This document shows, in pieces, positions 51,799-61,195 of a stretch of DNA of 64,000 bases; the stretch's first letter is position 1; the number at the start of each line of letters is the position of its first letter. This DNA comes from Gp7-AA6 sp036395755 (GTDB lineage: Bacteria; Acidobacteriota; Thermoanaerobaculia; UBA5066; Gp7-AA6). The notes beneath the pieces were generated by a model. That model did no database searches, was not told where the DNA came from, and worked only from the letters and a program-made list of their open reading frames with translations. Made by a program: the position numbers and the translations under genes. The stretch is taken from NCBI GenBank assembly GCA_036395755.1, contig DASWCZ010000058.1, positions 47,218 through 111,217 of the forward strand. The letters run 5' to 3'.

Positions 51799-53031
51799 AT
51801 GCGCCGACTCTCGACGGCTCTCGGCCTCTTTCTGTTCCTCTTCGCATCCTTGGTCGCCGTCGCACAAACGGTCACTGTCGGAAACCTTCCAGCGAGCCCG
51901 AACTTCGGCTTCAACCAGACGCCGGTGACGCTCATCGACCTCTCGAATCCGGCCAACGCCTCCGGAAACCTCACGAATGCCTCTTTCACGTGGTCGGTGA
52001 CCCCTTGTCCGGCGGCCGCGAAGATCAAGTTCTTCCGGCCGAGCCCCAACGGGACGTTCGTCTTTTCAGCCGAGAGAGGTCCGTACGACACCAACTCACT
52101 GACGTCCTTCGTGTTCCTTTCGCCTCCCGTGGCCGTGCAGGCCGGGGACCTCATCGGAATCACCCGGCTCACGTCCTGTGGAAGTCCGGTGGGCCAGACC
52201 CCCGGCGCGACGCAGGGGTTGATCGGGTTCGCCGGGGACGTGACGTCCACCGTGACAGCGTCGCAGGGATCCTTCTTTCCCAACGCCACTCTGTCCGTCC
52301 AGGCCACCGGGACCGTGACGCAGCCTCCGCCGTCGGTCGAACCGGCCGCGATCGTGCCGGCCGTGGGCTCGACGCCGGGCGCGCTCGGCCAGGCGTTTTT
52401 CCGCACCTCGGTCCAGCTCTTCAACCCTGGTGCGACCCGCATGACCGGTCGCCTGGTCTACCACCCGGCGGGAGCATCCGCCTCCGCGAACGATCCCTTC
52501 CTCTCTTACGTTCTGGAGGCCGGAGAGACCCGGTCGATCGCCGACCTCCTTCCGGCGATGGGACTGACCGGCCTCGGCAGCCTGGACATCGTCTCGGATG
52601 CGGGCACGGCGACTCCGCTCCTCCTCGTCCGCGTCTTCAACGACGCCGGCGCGGGCGGGACGACCGGGTTCGTGGAAGAAGCCATCCCTCCGGCCCAGGC
52701 CCTCGTCGCCGGCGAGCGCGGGTTCCTGATCGGTCCGCCGGACACGGCGCTGTACCGGTTCAACGTCGGCGTTCGGACGCTCGGGTCCGGAGCGACGATC
52801 TCGATCACGGTCCGAAACGACGCGGGAGCCGTGACCCGAACGCTCACCCGGACCTACCCGGCGAACTACTTCGAGCAGCGCGACTCGGCGAGCTTTTTGA
52901 ACGGTGTCGCGATCGGCGCGAACGAGTCGATTACCGTGCAGGTCCTTTCGGGCAGCGCGATCGTCTACGGCGCGACGGTGGACAACCACACGAACGACCC
53001 GAGCCTGCAGCTGGCCAGGCGAGCTCCTTGA
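51799..53031 (+). CDS. Exported protein of unknown function
   Basis: A 410-aa secreted protein. A signal peptide (RRLSTALGLFLFLFASLVAVAQ) is followed by two beta-rich domains; the C-terminal one (FFRTSVQLFNPGATRMTGRL to VYGATVDNHTNDPSLQ) resembles the C-terminal domain of the exported protein at 59532-60752 (FFHSDVSVFNPSATQPASVT to AAVLDNQSQDLIF). No known name. Start ATG 51799 has AAAGGGA upstream. Probably an extracellular or cell-surface component. Confidence 0.78.
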   Translation: MRRLSTALGLFLFLFASLVAVAQTVTVGNLPASPNFGFNQTPVTLIDLSNPANASGNLTNASFTWSVTPCPAAAKIKFFRPSPNGTFVFSAERGPYDTNSLTSFVFLSPPVAVQAGDLIGITRLTSCGSPVGQTPGATQGLIGFAGDVTSTVTASQGSFFPNATLSVQATGTVTQPPPSVEPAAIVPAVGSTPGALGQAFFRTSVQLFNPGATRMTGRLVYHPAGASASANDPFLSYVLEAGETRSIADLLPAMGLTGLGSLDIVSDAGTATPLLLVRVFNDAGAGGTTGFVEEAIPPAQALVAGERGFLIGPPDTALYRFNVGVRTLGSGATISITVRNDAGAVTRTLTRTYPANYFEQRDSASFLNGVAIGANESITVQVLSGSAIVYGATVDNHTNDPSLQLARRAP

Positions 53032-53108
53032 TCGCGCCGCCGGCGTGAAAGAATCCCCCGCTCGGCCTCCCGACGGCCTCGAACGCCGCCCGGGCCAGGA
53101 GGGAATCC

Positions 53109-55316
53109 ATGCTCCATATTCGCCGCCTCCTCGCGTCTCGCCTCCTGCGCCTGGCGCCGCTCGCACTGCTGCTCCCGATCGGTTTGGCGTGCGCCGGGAG
53201 CGCGACGAGCAACGTCGCAACGGCTCCGGCCGCCTCCGCGGCCGTTTCGCAGCCCGCAAAGGCCTACTCGTATCCCCCGGCTTCGAAGGGCGACGTCGTC
53301 GACGACTACCATGGCACCCGCGTCGCCGACCCCTACCGGTGGCTCGAGAAGGCCGATGACCCCGCCACGACCGCCTGGGTCGCGGCGGAGAACTCGGTCA
53401 CCCGGAGCGTCCTCGACCGGCCGGAGCGCGAGGCGATCAAGGCCCGACTGACCGAGCTCTTCGACTATCCAAAGATCAGCATTCCGGAGCACAAAGGGAA
53501 TCGTTACTTCTTCTTCAAGAACACGGGCCTGCAGAACCAGTCCGTCTATTACGTCCAGGACGGTCTGTCCGGGCAGCCGCGGGTCGCAATCGACCCCAAC
53601 ACGATGTCGCCCGACGGTACCGTTGCGCTCACCAACACTTCGCCGAGCAAGGACGGCCGGCTGCTCGGCTACGCCATCTCGAAGAGCGGCAGCGACCGCC
53701 AGGAGATCTCCGTTCGCGACGTCGCGACCGGCAAGGATCTTCCGGACAAGCTAATCTGGGTGAAGTTCTCCGGCATCGCCTGGACGCCCGACGCGAAAGG
53801 CTTCTTCTACACCCGCTACCCGCAACCCGGCACGGTGCCGGCCGGCGACGAGCACTACTTCCCCAAGCTTTACTACCACCGTCTGGGCGAACCGCAGGAG
53901 AAAGACGCGATGCTCTTCGAGAAGCCGACCGAGAAGGAGGTCGGCATCGGAGGGTTCGTGTCGTACGACGGGGGCTGGCTCGTCATCCTTCCGGGCAAGG
54001 GCGCGAGCGACAAGACCGAGGTCTGGGCGCTCGACCTGACGAAGCCGGGCAGCCGGCCGATCCCGGTCTTCACCGGCTTCGAGAACGCGTACTCGGTGGC
54101 GGAAGTCGTCGACGGCCGGCTGTACGCGCGCACGGACCGGGACGCGCCGCTCGGCCGGGTCATCGCGGTGGATCTGAACCGCCTCTCCGCGACGAACAAG
54201 GACGCCTCTTTCGTCGAGCTCGTACCGCAGGGGAAGGACACGCTCCAGAGCGCGTACGTCATCGACAAGAAGCTCGTCCTCCGCCACCTGCGCAACGCGA
54301 GCACGGCCCTCGACGTTCACGCCCTGTCCGGGAAGATGGAGAAGGAGATCGCGCTGCCCGGCATCGGATCGGTGGGAGGAATCTCGGGGGACGCGGATCA
54401 GAAGGAAATGTTCCTCTCCTACAGCTCCTTCACGGAGCCTCCCACGAACTTCCGCTACGACTTCGAGAAGGCTGACCTCGTCCTGTTTCAGAAGACGGAC
54501 GTGAAGGTCGACCCGACCCAGTACGAGACCGAGCAGGTCTGGTATCCCTCGAAGGACGGGACCCGGATTTCCATGTTCCTCATTCACAAAAAGGGTCTTT
54601 CGCGCGACGGCAACCGGCCCCTCTACCTCTATGCCTACGGCGGATTCAACATCAGTCAGACTCCCGGTTTCTCGGCGACGCGTTACGTCTTTCTCGAGAA
54701 GGGCGGCATCGTGGCGATGCCCAACCTGAGAGGGGGCGGGGAATACGGCGAAGAGTGGCACAAGGCCGGGATGCGCGAGAAGAAGCAGAACGTCTTCGAC
54801 GATTTCATCGCGGCGGCGGAGTGGCTGATCTCGAACAACTACACGAGGCGGGAGCGTCTCGCGATCGCGGGAGGCTCGAACGGGGGACTGCTCGTGTCCG
54901 CCGTGGAGATGCAGCGTCCGGACCTCTTCGGCGCGGTCGTCTGCCAGGTTCCCGTGGCGGACATGCTGCGATACCAGCGGTTCACCCTCGGCCGCTACTG
55001 GATCACGGAATACGGAAGCTCCGAGGTCGCCGCGGACTTCCCGTTCCTGTACCGGTACTCGCCGTACCACAACGTGCACGAGGGATCCGCCTACCCGGCG
55101 ACGTTGATCACGACCGCCGACACCGACGACCGCGTCGACCCGGGCCACTCGAAGAAGCTCGCAGCCCGGATGCAGGCCGCTCAGGGGAGCGACCAGCCGA
55201 TCCTGATCCGGATCGAGACGAAGGCGGGGCATGGAGCGGGAAAGCCGACGACCAAGATCCTGGACGAGCAGGCTGACATCTGGACGTTCGTCTTCTGGAA
55301 GCTCGGAATGATCTAA
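53109..55316 (+). CDS. Prolyl oligopeptidase family serine peptidase (S9A), lipoprotein
   Basis: A 735-aa oligopeptidase cleaving after proline. Lipobox GLAC at about residue 28 of the N-terminus marks it as a lipoprotein. An N-terminal seven-bladed propeller is followed by the alpha/beta-hydrolase domain with catalytic Ser in GGSNGG, Asp in DTDDRV and His in KAGHGAGKP. YAYGGFNIS and NLRGGGEYGEEWHKAG are S9A blocks. It is a single gene, probably periplasmic, adding to the M16 and M1 peptidases. Confidence 0.94.
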   Translation: MLHIRRLLASRLLRLAPLALLLPIGLACAGSATSNVATAPAASAAVSQPAKAYSYPPASKGDVVDDYHGTRVADPYRWLEKADDPATTAWVAAENSVTRSVLDRPEREAIKARLTELFDYPKISIPEHKGNRYFFFKNTGLQNQSVYYVQDGLSGQPRVAIDPNTMSPDGTVALTNTSPSKDGRLLGYAISKSGSDRQEISVRDVATGKDLPDKLIWVKFSGIAWTPDAKGFFYTRYPQPGTVPAGDEHYFPKLYYHRLGEPQEKDAMLFEKPTEKEVGIGGFVSYDGGWLVILPGKGASDKTEVWALDLTKPGSRPIPVFTGFENAYSVAEVVDGRLYARTDRDAPLGRVIAVDLNRLSATNKDASFVELVPQGKDTLQSAYVIDKKLVLRHLRNASTALDVHALSGKMEKEIALPGIGSVGGISGDADQKEMFLSYSSFTEPPTNFRYDFEKADLVLFQKTDVKVDPTQYETEQVWYPSKDGTRISMFLIHKKGLSRDGNRPLYLYAYGGFNISQTPGFSATRYVFLEKGGIVAMPNLRGGGEYGEEWHKAGMREKKQNVFDDFIAAAEWLISNNYTRRERLAIAGGSNGGLLVSAVEMQRPDLFGAVVCQVPVADMLRYQRFTLGRYWITEYGSSEVAADFPFLYRYSPYHNVHEGSAYPATLITTADTDDRVDPGHSKKLAARMQAAQGSDQPILIRIETKAGHGAGKPTTKILDEQADIWTFVFWKLGMI

Positions 55317-55339
55317 TTCCGGACACGGGATACGTTGCG

Positions 55340-56641
55340 ATGCCGCTGACGCGCCGCGCACTTCTCTCCCGCGCCGCCACGGGCGCGGCCGCGCTCGCGT
55401 TGCCGGTCTTCCGCCTCGACGCGATCGAGCGCGCCCGGGAAGCGGGCAGGGCGGTCGCGGGCACGACGCCGGATTCCGTCGCCACGGACGAGGCGTACTG
55501 GTCGCACATCCAGCGTGCCTTCGACGTCGACTCGACGATCCTCAATCTGAACAACGGAGGTTGCAGCCCCGCGCCCTCCCACGTGCTCGAGGCGATGATC
55601 CGCGATCTCAGATTCTCCAATGAGATGCCGGTGCACCACATGTGGAACATCCTGGAACCGCGCATCGAGTCGGTGCGCCGGGAGCTCGCGCGGGAATTCG
55701 GCTGCGATCCGGAGGAGATGGCGATCACCCGCAATGCCTCCGAATCGCTCGAGACGCTGATTTTCGGCCTCGAGCTGCAACCCGGCGACGAGGTCGTCGT
55801 CACGAACCAGAACTACCCCCGAATGCTCACGAGCTGGGACCAGAGGGTCCGCCGCGACCGAATCGTCGTCAAGCCGATCTCGTTCCCGGTGCCGCCGCCG
55901 TCCGCGGCCGACGTGGTCCGCCGCTTCCGTGAGGCCATCACCCCGCGCACGCGCGTCGTCGAGATCACGCACATCACGAACCTGACCGGCCAGATCCTTC
56001 CCGTCCGCGACGTCGTTCGCATGGCGCGCGAACGTGGGATCGAGGTCTTCGTCGACGGAGCGCATGCTTTCGCCCACTTCCCATTCCGTCGCGACGACCT
56101 CGAGTGCGACTACTACGGCACGAGCCTGCACAAGTGGCTGCTCGCGCCGATCGGGACCGGCTTCCTCTATGTCCGCAAAGAGAAGCAGAAGAAGATCTGG
56201 CCGCTTATGGCGGCGCCCGCAAAGATGGATCAGGACGTCCGCAAGTACGAGGAGATCGGGACGCACCCCGCCGCGAACCACAATGCGATTGCGGCGGCGC
56301 TCGCCTTCCACCGGGAAATCGGCGCCGAGCGCAAGGCGGCGCGCCTCCGCTGGCTGCGCGATCGCTGGGCCAGACGGCTCCTCGCCGCCGATCCCCGCGT
56401 GAAAGTCCTGACGCCTCTGAACGCCACCGAGTCCTGCGGCATCGCTCTTCTTCACGTCGAGGGGGTCGACACCGAGAAGCTCCAGGCACACCTCTGGGAG
56501 AAACACCGGATCATGACGACGCCGATCGTTCACCCCGAGTTCAACGGTCTTCGCGTGACGCCGAACGTTTACACCCGGCCGGATGAAGTGGACGTTTTCG
56601 CGGAGAAGGTCGAGGAGGTCCTCCGGAAGGGCCTGGCCTAG
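55340..56641 (+). CDS. Tat-exported class V aminotransferase-like PLP enzyme
   Basis: A 433-aa PLP enzyme of the isopenicillin-N-epimerase/cysteine-desulfurase-like group. The N-terminus TRRALLSRAATGAAALAL is a Tat-type signal (twin Arg), so a folded PLP enzyme would be exported. NNGGCSPAP, ITRNASESLE, VFVDGAHAFAH and the PLP-lysine block GTSLHKWLLAPIGTG are intact. The substrate is unknown. It follows the S9 peptidase by 23 bases, suggesting joint expression, perhaps handling released amino acids. Confidence 0.88.
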   Translation: MPLTRRALLSRAATGAAALALPVFRLDAIERAREAGRAVAGTTPDSVATDEAYWSHIQRAFDVDSTILNLNNGGCSPAPSHVLEAMIRDLRFSNEMPVHHMWNILEPRIESVRRELAREFGCDPEEMAITRNASESLETLIFGLELQPGDEVVVTNQNYPRMLTSWDQRVRRDRIVVKPISFPVPPPSAADVVRRFREAITPRTRVVEITHITNLTGQILPVRDVVRMARERGIEVFVDGAHAFAHFPFRRDDLECDYYGTSLHKWLLAPIGTGFLYVRKEKQKKIWPLMAAPAKMDQDVRKYEEIGTHPAANHNAIAAALAFHREIGAERKAARLRWLRDRWARRLLAADPRVKVLTPLNATESCGIALLHVEGVDTEKLQAHLWEKHRIMTTPIVHPEFNGLRVTPNVYTRPDEVDVFAEKVEEVLRKGLA

Positions 56642-56666
56642 CGTCGCGGGACCACATTCCACGGAT

Positions 56667-57221
56667 TTGTCCGGAACTCGCCGCCGCCCGCGGTGTCTTA
56701 ACGAGCGGGACCTCCGGGAAGCACGGAAGCCCCTCCCGCGGGCCGTGCCGGCCTCGCCGGAAGACCGAGACGTCCCCGAGGCCGAGGGCGAGCGACCGAA
56801 GACCGAATCCTCGCAAGCCGGCGGATCCACGCTGGAGTCCCCGAAGCCCGAGGACCGGAGAGATCGCGCGGCGGTTGCGGTCACGCCCGATACTGCACGC
56901 GCGGGCGGCGCGGAAGAGACGGCGGTCGCGGCGCCGCCCGCCGCGCCGCCCGCCGCGCCGCTCAAGCTGACCTTTCGAGCAATTGACGGATACGGATCAT
57001 CGCCGGCCCTGCTCTCGGGCGAGCCGCGAGACCTTCCGGTCGACGAACGTGGCCGGGAGTACATCCTCCTGCTGGACTCTCAAGGCATCGTGCGTCGAGT
57101 GACCCCGCAGCCGAACGGTCGCGGGACGTCGGTCCGGCAGGGAGACGCTTCCACCGCGCTCGCCCGGCTGCGCTTTGCCCCAGGCAGCCGGCCGAGGCGT
57201 CTCCTCATCCGTTTCGAGTAG
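56667..57221 (+). CDS. Uncertain ORF with TonB-C-like ending
   Basis: Weakly supported. The only plausible start is TTG 56667 (the ATG at 56583 lies inside the aminotransferase). The N-terminal half is Glu/Pro/Ala-rich low complexity; the last about 75 residues (KLTFRAIDGY...YILLLDSQGIVRRVTPQPNG...ALARLRFAPG...LLIRFE) loosely resemble a TonB C-terminal or similar beta domain. The gene has no membrane anchor, unlike a normal TonB. Its 3' end overlaps the convergent dehydrogenase by 17 bases. It may be a degraded gene. Confidence 0.42.
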   Translation: MSGTRRRPRCLNERDLREARKPLPRAVPASPEDRDVPEAEGERPKTESSQAGGSTLESPKPEDRRDRAAVAVTPDTARAGGAEETAVAAPPAAPPAAPLKLTFRAIDGYGSSPALLSGEPRDLPVDERGREYILLLDSQGIVRRVTPQPNGRGTSVRQGDASTALARLRFAPGSRPRRLLIRFE

Positions 57222-58224
57222 TAGCGAGCCCCCGGGTCGCCAGGACCGCTGACCCGCGGACTTCACCGCGCTTGACCTTCGCCAGCGCTTCGTTGGCCGC
57301 CGGAAGCGGGAATTCCTCGATCTCGGCCTCGACCGGAATTCGAACGGCGAGCTCCAGAAACTCTAGTGCGTCGCGGCGCGTGAAGTTCGTCACGCTGCGC
57401 ACGACCCGCTCCCCGGAAAGCCGCTCGTAACCGAAGGACGGGATCGGGCTCATGTGGATCGCATTGACGGCGAGCGTTCCGCCGCGCTCGAGGCGCGCGA
57501 GCGCGAGCGGGACGATTTCTCCGGCGGGTGCGAAGATCGCGGCCGCGTCCAGGAGAATTCCAGGGTCGTCTCCGGCGCCGCCCGCCCAGACGGCGCCCAT
57601 CTCGAGTGCGAGCTCGCGGTGGCGCGTCTCGCGAGTGAAGGCGAAGACGTCGCAACCCTCGTGCCGCGCGACCTGAAGAACCAGATGCGCCGAAGCGCCG
57701 AAGCCGAAGAGTCCGAGCTTTCCGCCGGCGCGGGCGCCGGAAAGTCGCAGCGTTCGGTATCCGATGACGCCAGCGCAAAGGAGCGGTGCTGCCCGCTTCG
57801 GGTCGAGGTCGGGCGGCAGACAGTAGACCGCGCTCTCCGGCGCGGTCATCCGTTCGGCGTAACCGCCGTCCCGGTCGCAGCCGGTGAAGCGGGCAAGGCG
57901 GCAGAGGTTCTCCCGGCCCGACCGGCAGAAGACGCACTGCCCGCAGGTCTCGGAGAGCCATCCCACCCCGACGAGGTCGCCCGGCCGGATCCCCGCGACT
58001 TCAGATCCACACTCCCGCACTCTTCCCGCGACCTGGTGGCCCGGGACGATCGGAAGACGCGCCGCAACCTCTCCTTCGACGATGTGTAGGTCCGTGCGGC
58101 AGACCCCGCAGGCGTGGACGTCGAGAAGGACCTCGTCCGCACCCGGCCGCGGCTCCGGAAGGTCGATCGGCTCGAGCGGTGTCTGCTCGACCGGGGCGAT
58201 TCTCGGGAGGCGCATCGCTTTCAT
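57205..58224 (-). CDS. Zinc-dependent alcohol dehydrogenase (MDR, AdhP-like)
   Basis: Oxidises alcohols with NAD(P). The 339-aa protein has CGVCRTDLHIVEGE (catalytic Zn ligand Cys), GHQVAGRVRECG (His), four structural-zinc Cys in CGQCVFCRSGRENLC and the nucleotide fold around GKLGLFGFGASAHL. Its close likeness is to zinc MDR enzymes with a YRTLRLSG segment. Convergent with the uncertain ORF at 57221. It is a single gene with its start at ATG 58224 (or 58215). Confidence 0.9.
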   Translation of the reverse strand: MKAMRLPRIAPVEQTPLEPIDLPEPRPGADEVLLDVHACGVCRTDLHIVEGEVAARLPIVPGHQVAGRVRECGSEVAGIRPGDLVGVGWLSETCGQCVFCRSGRENLCRLARFTGCDRDGGYAERMTAPESAVYCLPPDLDPKRAAPLLCAGVIGYRTLRLSGARAGGKLGLFGFGASAHLVLQVARHEGCDVFAFTRETRHRELALEMGAVWAGGAGDDPGILLDAAAIFAPAGEIVPLALARLERGGTLAVNAIHMSPIPSFGYERLSGERVVRSVTNFTRRDALEFLELAVRIPVEAEIEEFPLPAANEALAKVKRGEVRGSAVLATRGLATTRNG

Positions 58225-58280
58225 TCAGAATCGGCGCGTCGCGGGAAATATAATCGCGCCCGGTCGCACGGGAGATTCCG

Positions 58281-58718
58281 CTGAAACGAATCGACGCACT
58301 GCTCGCCGACTACGGCTCCCACCACCGCACCCGGGGCAATCTCGTCTGTCATTTTTTCGGCATCACGCTGATCGTTTTCGGCGCCCTCGCCATGCTCGCG
58401 CAAATCCGCGTCGGACCAGTGAGCGTCGCCGAGATCGCCATCGCAGCCGTGGTGCTCTACGACGCGACGCTGGATCTCTCTCTGGCCGCCGGGCTGCTCG
58501 TCGCATTCGCATTCCTCGACGTCGCTGCGCGTGCCGCCGGCTGGCGGTTTGGGCTGGCGGCATTCGCGCTCGGATGGACCTTTCAGGCGATCGGCCATGC
58601 CGTTTTCGAAAAGAATCGGCCGGCGTTCCTGAAGAATCTCGTGCATCTCTTGGTCGGCCCGCTCTTCCTCGTCAACGAGCTCTTGAAGGTCCGGCGCGTC
58701 GCCTCGATTCCCCGCTGA
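58281..58718 (+). CDS. Mpo1/DUF962-like membrane protein, non-ATG start
   Basis: A 145-aa protein related to the Mpo1 (YGL010w) fatty-acid dioxygenase family. The diagnostic N-terminus (ADYGSHHRTRGNLVCHFFGI) with His-rich metal ligands lies upstream of the first ATG (58392), so the true start must be non-canonical: CTG 58281 with GGGAG six bases upstream is best. Three membrane segments follow, and the second conserved His is in AIGHAVFEKNRPAFLKN. If the ATG were used, half of the active site would be lost. Alpha-oxidation of hydroxy fatty acids is known for the yeast protein. Confidence 0.75.
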   Translation: MKRIDALLADYGSHHRTRGNLVCHFFGITLIVFGALAMLAQIRVGPVSVAEIAIAAVVLYDATLDLSLAAGLLVAFAFLDVAARAAGWRFGLAAFALGWTFQAIGHAVFEKNRPAFLKNLVHLLVGPLFLVNELLKVRRVASIPR

Positions 58719-58757
58719 GACCTCCGTCTTGCGCGGGCGCCGCCTATACTGCCGCGC

Positions 58758-59483
58758 GTGACCGATCCGGGAATCGAGGAGTTTCCCCGCGTGCTGAAGG
58801 ATCTCGGGTGGTCGGATCTCCCAGGGGGCGAAGCCGAGCGCGTGGCCGAGATCACCCGCGAGTTCGTCGAGGCGAGTCTCGCATTCCGGGACGTCGAGCC
58901 CGCCGTAACGATCTTCGGCTCGGCCCGGCTCGGTCCGGGCGATCCCGCCTACGGGCTCGCGCGCGAGACGGCGAGGCACCTCGCGCTGGAAGGATTCAAC
59001 GTCGTCACGGGCGGCGGGCCCGGGATCATGGAAGCCGCCAACCGCGGCTGCCGCGAAGGGGGCGGGATCTCGATCGGGCTGAACATCCGCCTGCCGCGCG
59101 AGCAGAAGGCGAATGCCTACCTCGACCGGGAGTTCGTCTTCACCTACTTCTTCATCCGCAAGTACATGTTCGTCAAGCTCTCCTCCGCGTTCTTCGCCTT
59201 CCTGGGGGGCTACGGAACGCTCGACGAGCTCTTCGAGACGTTGACGCTGATGCAGACGCGAAAGATCGAGAGCTATCCGATCATCCTCGGGGATCGCGAC
59301 GCCGAGGACGCGATCGAGCCGCTGCTCGGAAAGTTGATCGAGCACGGGACGATCAACGAGTTCGACCGGAATCTTCTTCGCCGGAGCACGAGCCCGCAGG
59401 ATGCGGTCCGGATCGTCGTCGAGCATCACCGCCGACTGTCACAGGTGACGAACAAGCCCGAGAAGAAGCCAGCGCGAGGCTAG
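58758..59483 (+). CDS. LOG-family protein (cytokinin-nucleotide phosphoribohydrolase-like)
   Basis: A 241-aa Rossmann-fold enzyme of the lysine-decarboxylase-like/LOG family. The phosphoribohydrolase motifs are intact: VTGGGPGIMEAANRG and FLGGYGTLDELFE. Homologues hydrolyse nucleoside 5'-monophosphates to base and ribose-5-phosphate; the substrate here is unknown. The start is GTG 58758. It follows the Mpo1-like gene by 39 bases. Confidence 0.9.
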   Translation: MTDPGIEEFPRVLKDLGWSDLPGGEAERVAEITREFVEASLAFRDVEPAVTIFGSARLGPGDPAYGLARETARHLALEGFNVVTGGGPGIMEAANRGCREGGGISIGLNIRLPREQKANAYLDREFVFTYFFIRKYMFVKLSSAFFAFLGGYGTLDELFETLTLMQTRKIESYPIILGDRDAEDAIEPLLGKLIEHGTINEFDRNLLRRSTSPQDAVRIVVEHHRRLSQVTNKPEKKPARG

Positions 59484-59531
59484 CAGCCGCGGGACGACGG
59501 CTCGAGCCGCCCGGATTTCTCGAATCCGTCG

Positions 59532-60752
59532 CTATGGCGTCTGCGATTGCGCGCCTTTGACGAAGATCAGGTCCTGGGACTGGTTGTCGAGGACCGCGGC
59601 GTAGGCGTAGTTCTTACTGACTCCGTCCCCCCGGACCACGCAGTAGAAGCTCGGAACGTCGGCCGTGATCCCGACGAAGCTGGCAATGTTGTTGATCTGG
59701 AGCGGAGTCCTCGCCGGCACCAGTTGCGCGGTCTGACCGATCTGTATCCCCTGCGGATTGAAAAGGGTGAAGGTCACGGTCTGGGCAACGTCGTTGCCGT
59801 TGTAGACCCCCACGTTGGTACGGAAGCCGGTCGAGAGGTTGGCAGAAAAGGACAGCGAGGTCAGAACCGCCTCGGCATATGCCTCACCCGTTGATAACCC
59901 CGGGACGTACATGCCCACCGTCGGCGCCGGTCGGCTCGGCGTGTAGAGCCGGCTGTCCACCAGCACGTTGCCCGAAAACTCCACCGCCCCGCCCGTCTCC
60001 GCCGCTCCGAACAGCGTTCCCACGATGTCCTCGAACACCCGTAGCTGTCGCGGAGGCACCGTGAAGGTCTGCGTCGCATTTCCGCAGGCGCCCGTAAAGC
60101 AACGGTACCGAGCCGTCACCGACGCCGGCTGCGTCGCGGAAGGATTGAAAACACTCACGTCCGAATGAAAGAACGTCGGTGGCGCTCCATGCAGCGACGC
60201 CGCCGCCGGTAAAGTCACCAGACCCGACGACGGCGACTGCGCGCACAGGACCTCGAGAAAGTAGGCGCCGGTGATGCCGGTGCTGTAGCTGTTTGCATAG
60301 ATCGTGTAGGTGCCGGACGCAGCTATGGTGTAGGAGATTCGCGAGTTCGAACCTCCTCCCGGATAGTCGTCGTTCTCGTCGAGCTCGAGGCCGCTCGGGT
60401 CGAAAAGAAACAGGAAGGTGTCGAAAGTCGTCGACGTCATCGTGATCTGCACCGTCTGCCCCACCGTGGCCTGAAACGTCCAGGCGTCGTAGAAGCTCTG
60501 GTCCGAAGGAAGCCGGCAGTCGTCCATCGTCAGCTCGCCATTCACCGTCGTATTGCAGCCGGTCGCGAGCGTCGTGCACGCGAAGGATTGGAACGGTCGG
60601 ACCCCGGCGGGCGGAAGCTTCCGGAATCCGCTGACTTTCGGGAGGGCGGCTCGCAACGCCTTCGAAACCGTTGCGGCCGATCCGAGAGCAGCCCCGAGGA
60701 CAAGGACAATGCCGAGGGCGAGGGTTCGGAAGGACTTCAGGGATCTGTTCAC
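59532..60752 (-). CDS. Exported protein with PPC-like domain, paralogue 1
   Basis: A 406-aa secreted protein. A signal peptide (KSFRTLALGIVLVLGAALGS) precedes a PPC-like beta domain (DDCRLPSDQSFYDAWTFQATVGQTV, TMTSTTFDTFLFLFDPSG, GTYTIYANSYS), then a second beta domain (FFHSDVSVFNPSATQPASVT to LDNQSQDLIF) resembling the C-terminal part of the protein at 51799-53031. GTG 60752 follows GGAGGTC. It is the last of three tandem minus-strand genes; it lacks the shared 117-residue end of the other two. Confidence 0.82.
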   Translation of the reverse strand: MNRSLKSFRTLALGIVLVLGAALGSAATVSKALRAALPKVSGFRKLPPAGVRPFQSFACTTLATGCNTTVNGELTMDDCRLPSDQSFYDAWTFQATVGQTVQITMTSTTFDTFLFLFDPSGLELDENDDYPGGGSNSRISYTIAASGTYTIYANSYSTGITGAYFLEVLCAQSPSSGLVTLPAAASLHGAPPTFFHSDVSVFNPSATQPASVTARYRCFTGACGNATQTFTVPPRQLRVFEDIVGTLFGAAETGGAVEFSGNVLVDSRLYTPSRPAPTVGMYVPGLSTGEAYAEAVLTSLSFSANLSTGFRTNVGVYNGNDVAQTVTFTLFNPQGIQIGQTAQLVPARTPLQINNIASFVGITADVPSFYCVVRGDGVSKNYAYAAVLDNQSQDLIFVKGAQSQTP

Positions 60753-60841
60753 GCGACCTCCAGCTCGTGGCGCTTTTTGCAAGTCGGGCACCAGCGAATG
60801 ATCAACACCGGCCGGGCGGAGCCACATTCCCTCCTCCGAGC

Positions 60842-61195
60842 TCACGGGCACGCCGCAAACGCGTTGGTGTCCTGGATCGGCGCGAAAGCGGTGTTCTGCG
60901 GGTTCGTGTAGGTCCGTACCGCTCCCGTTTGCGTGTCCGTCACCGTCAGGACCACATGGACGTTCGTCAATCCGCCGGCGAACACCCAGTAGCGGGGAGC
61001 GGCGGCGAACGTGCACGCATTGACGACCTTGATGATCACCTCGATGTTGTTCGCGCTGAAAAACCAGAAGAGACCGGTGTCGCTCGTCTGAGGCACCGCC
61101 ATCCCGGGGCCCGACTGGCCGGCCGGCGTCGAGTAGTTTGCCTGCACTCGGAAGCGGCCGTTGTTCAAGCAGAGCGTCGTCGCATTCGGCGTGCA
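60842..61195 (-). repeat. Duplicated 354-bp C-terminal module, copy A
   Basis: Encodes the final 117 residues and stop of paralogue 2. My hand alignment with copy B (61809-62162) gives about 103 of 117 identical residues with no gaps. The offset is 967 bases. The surrounding N-terminal coding regions are far less alike, so the module was duplicated or converted recently. Confidence 0.85.
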
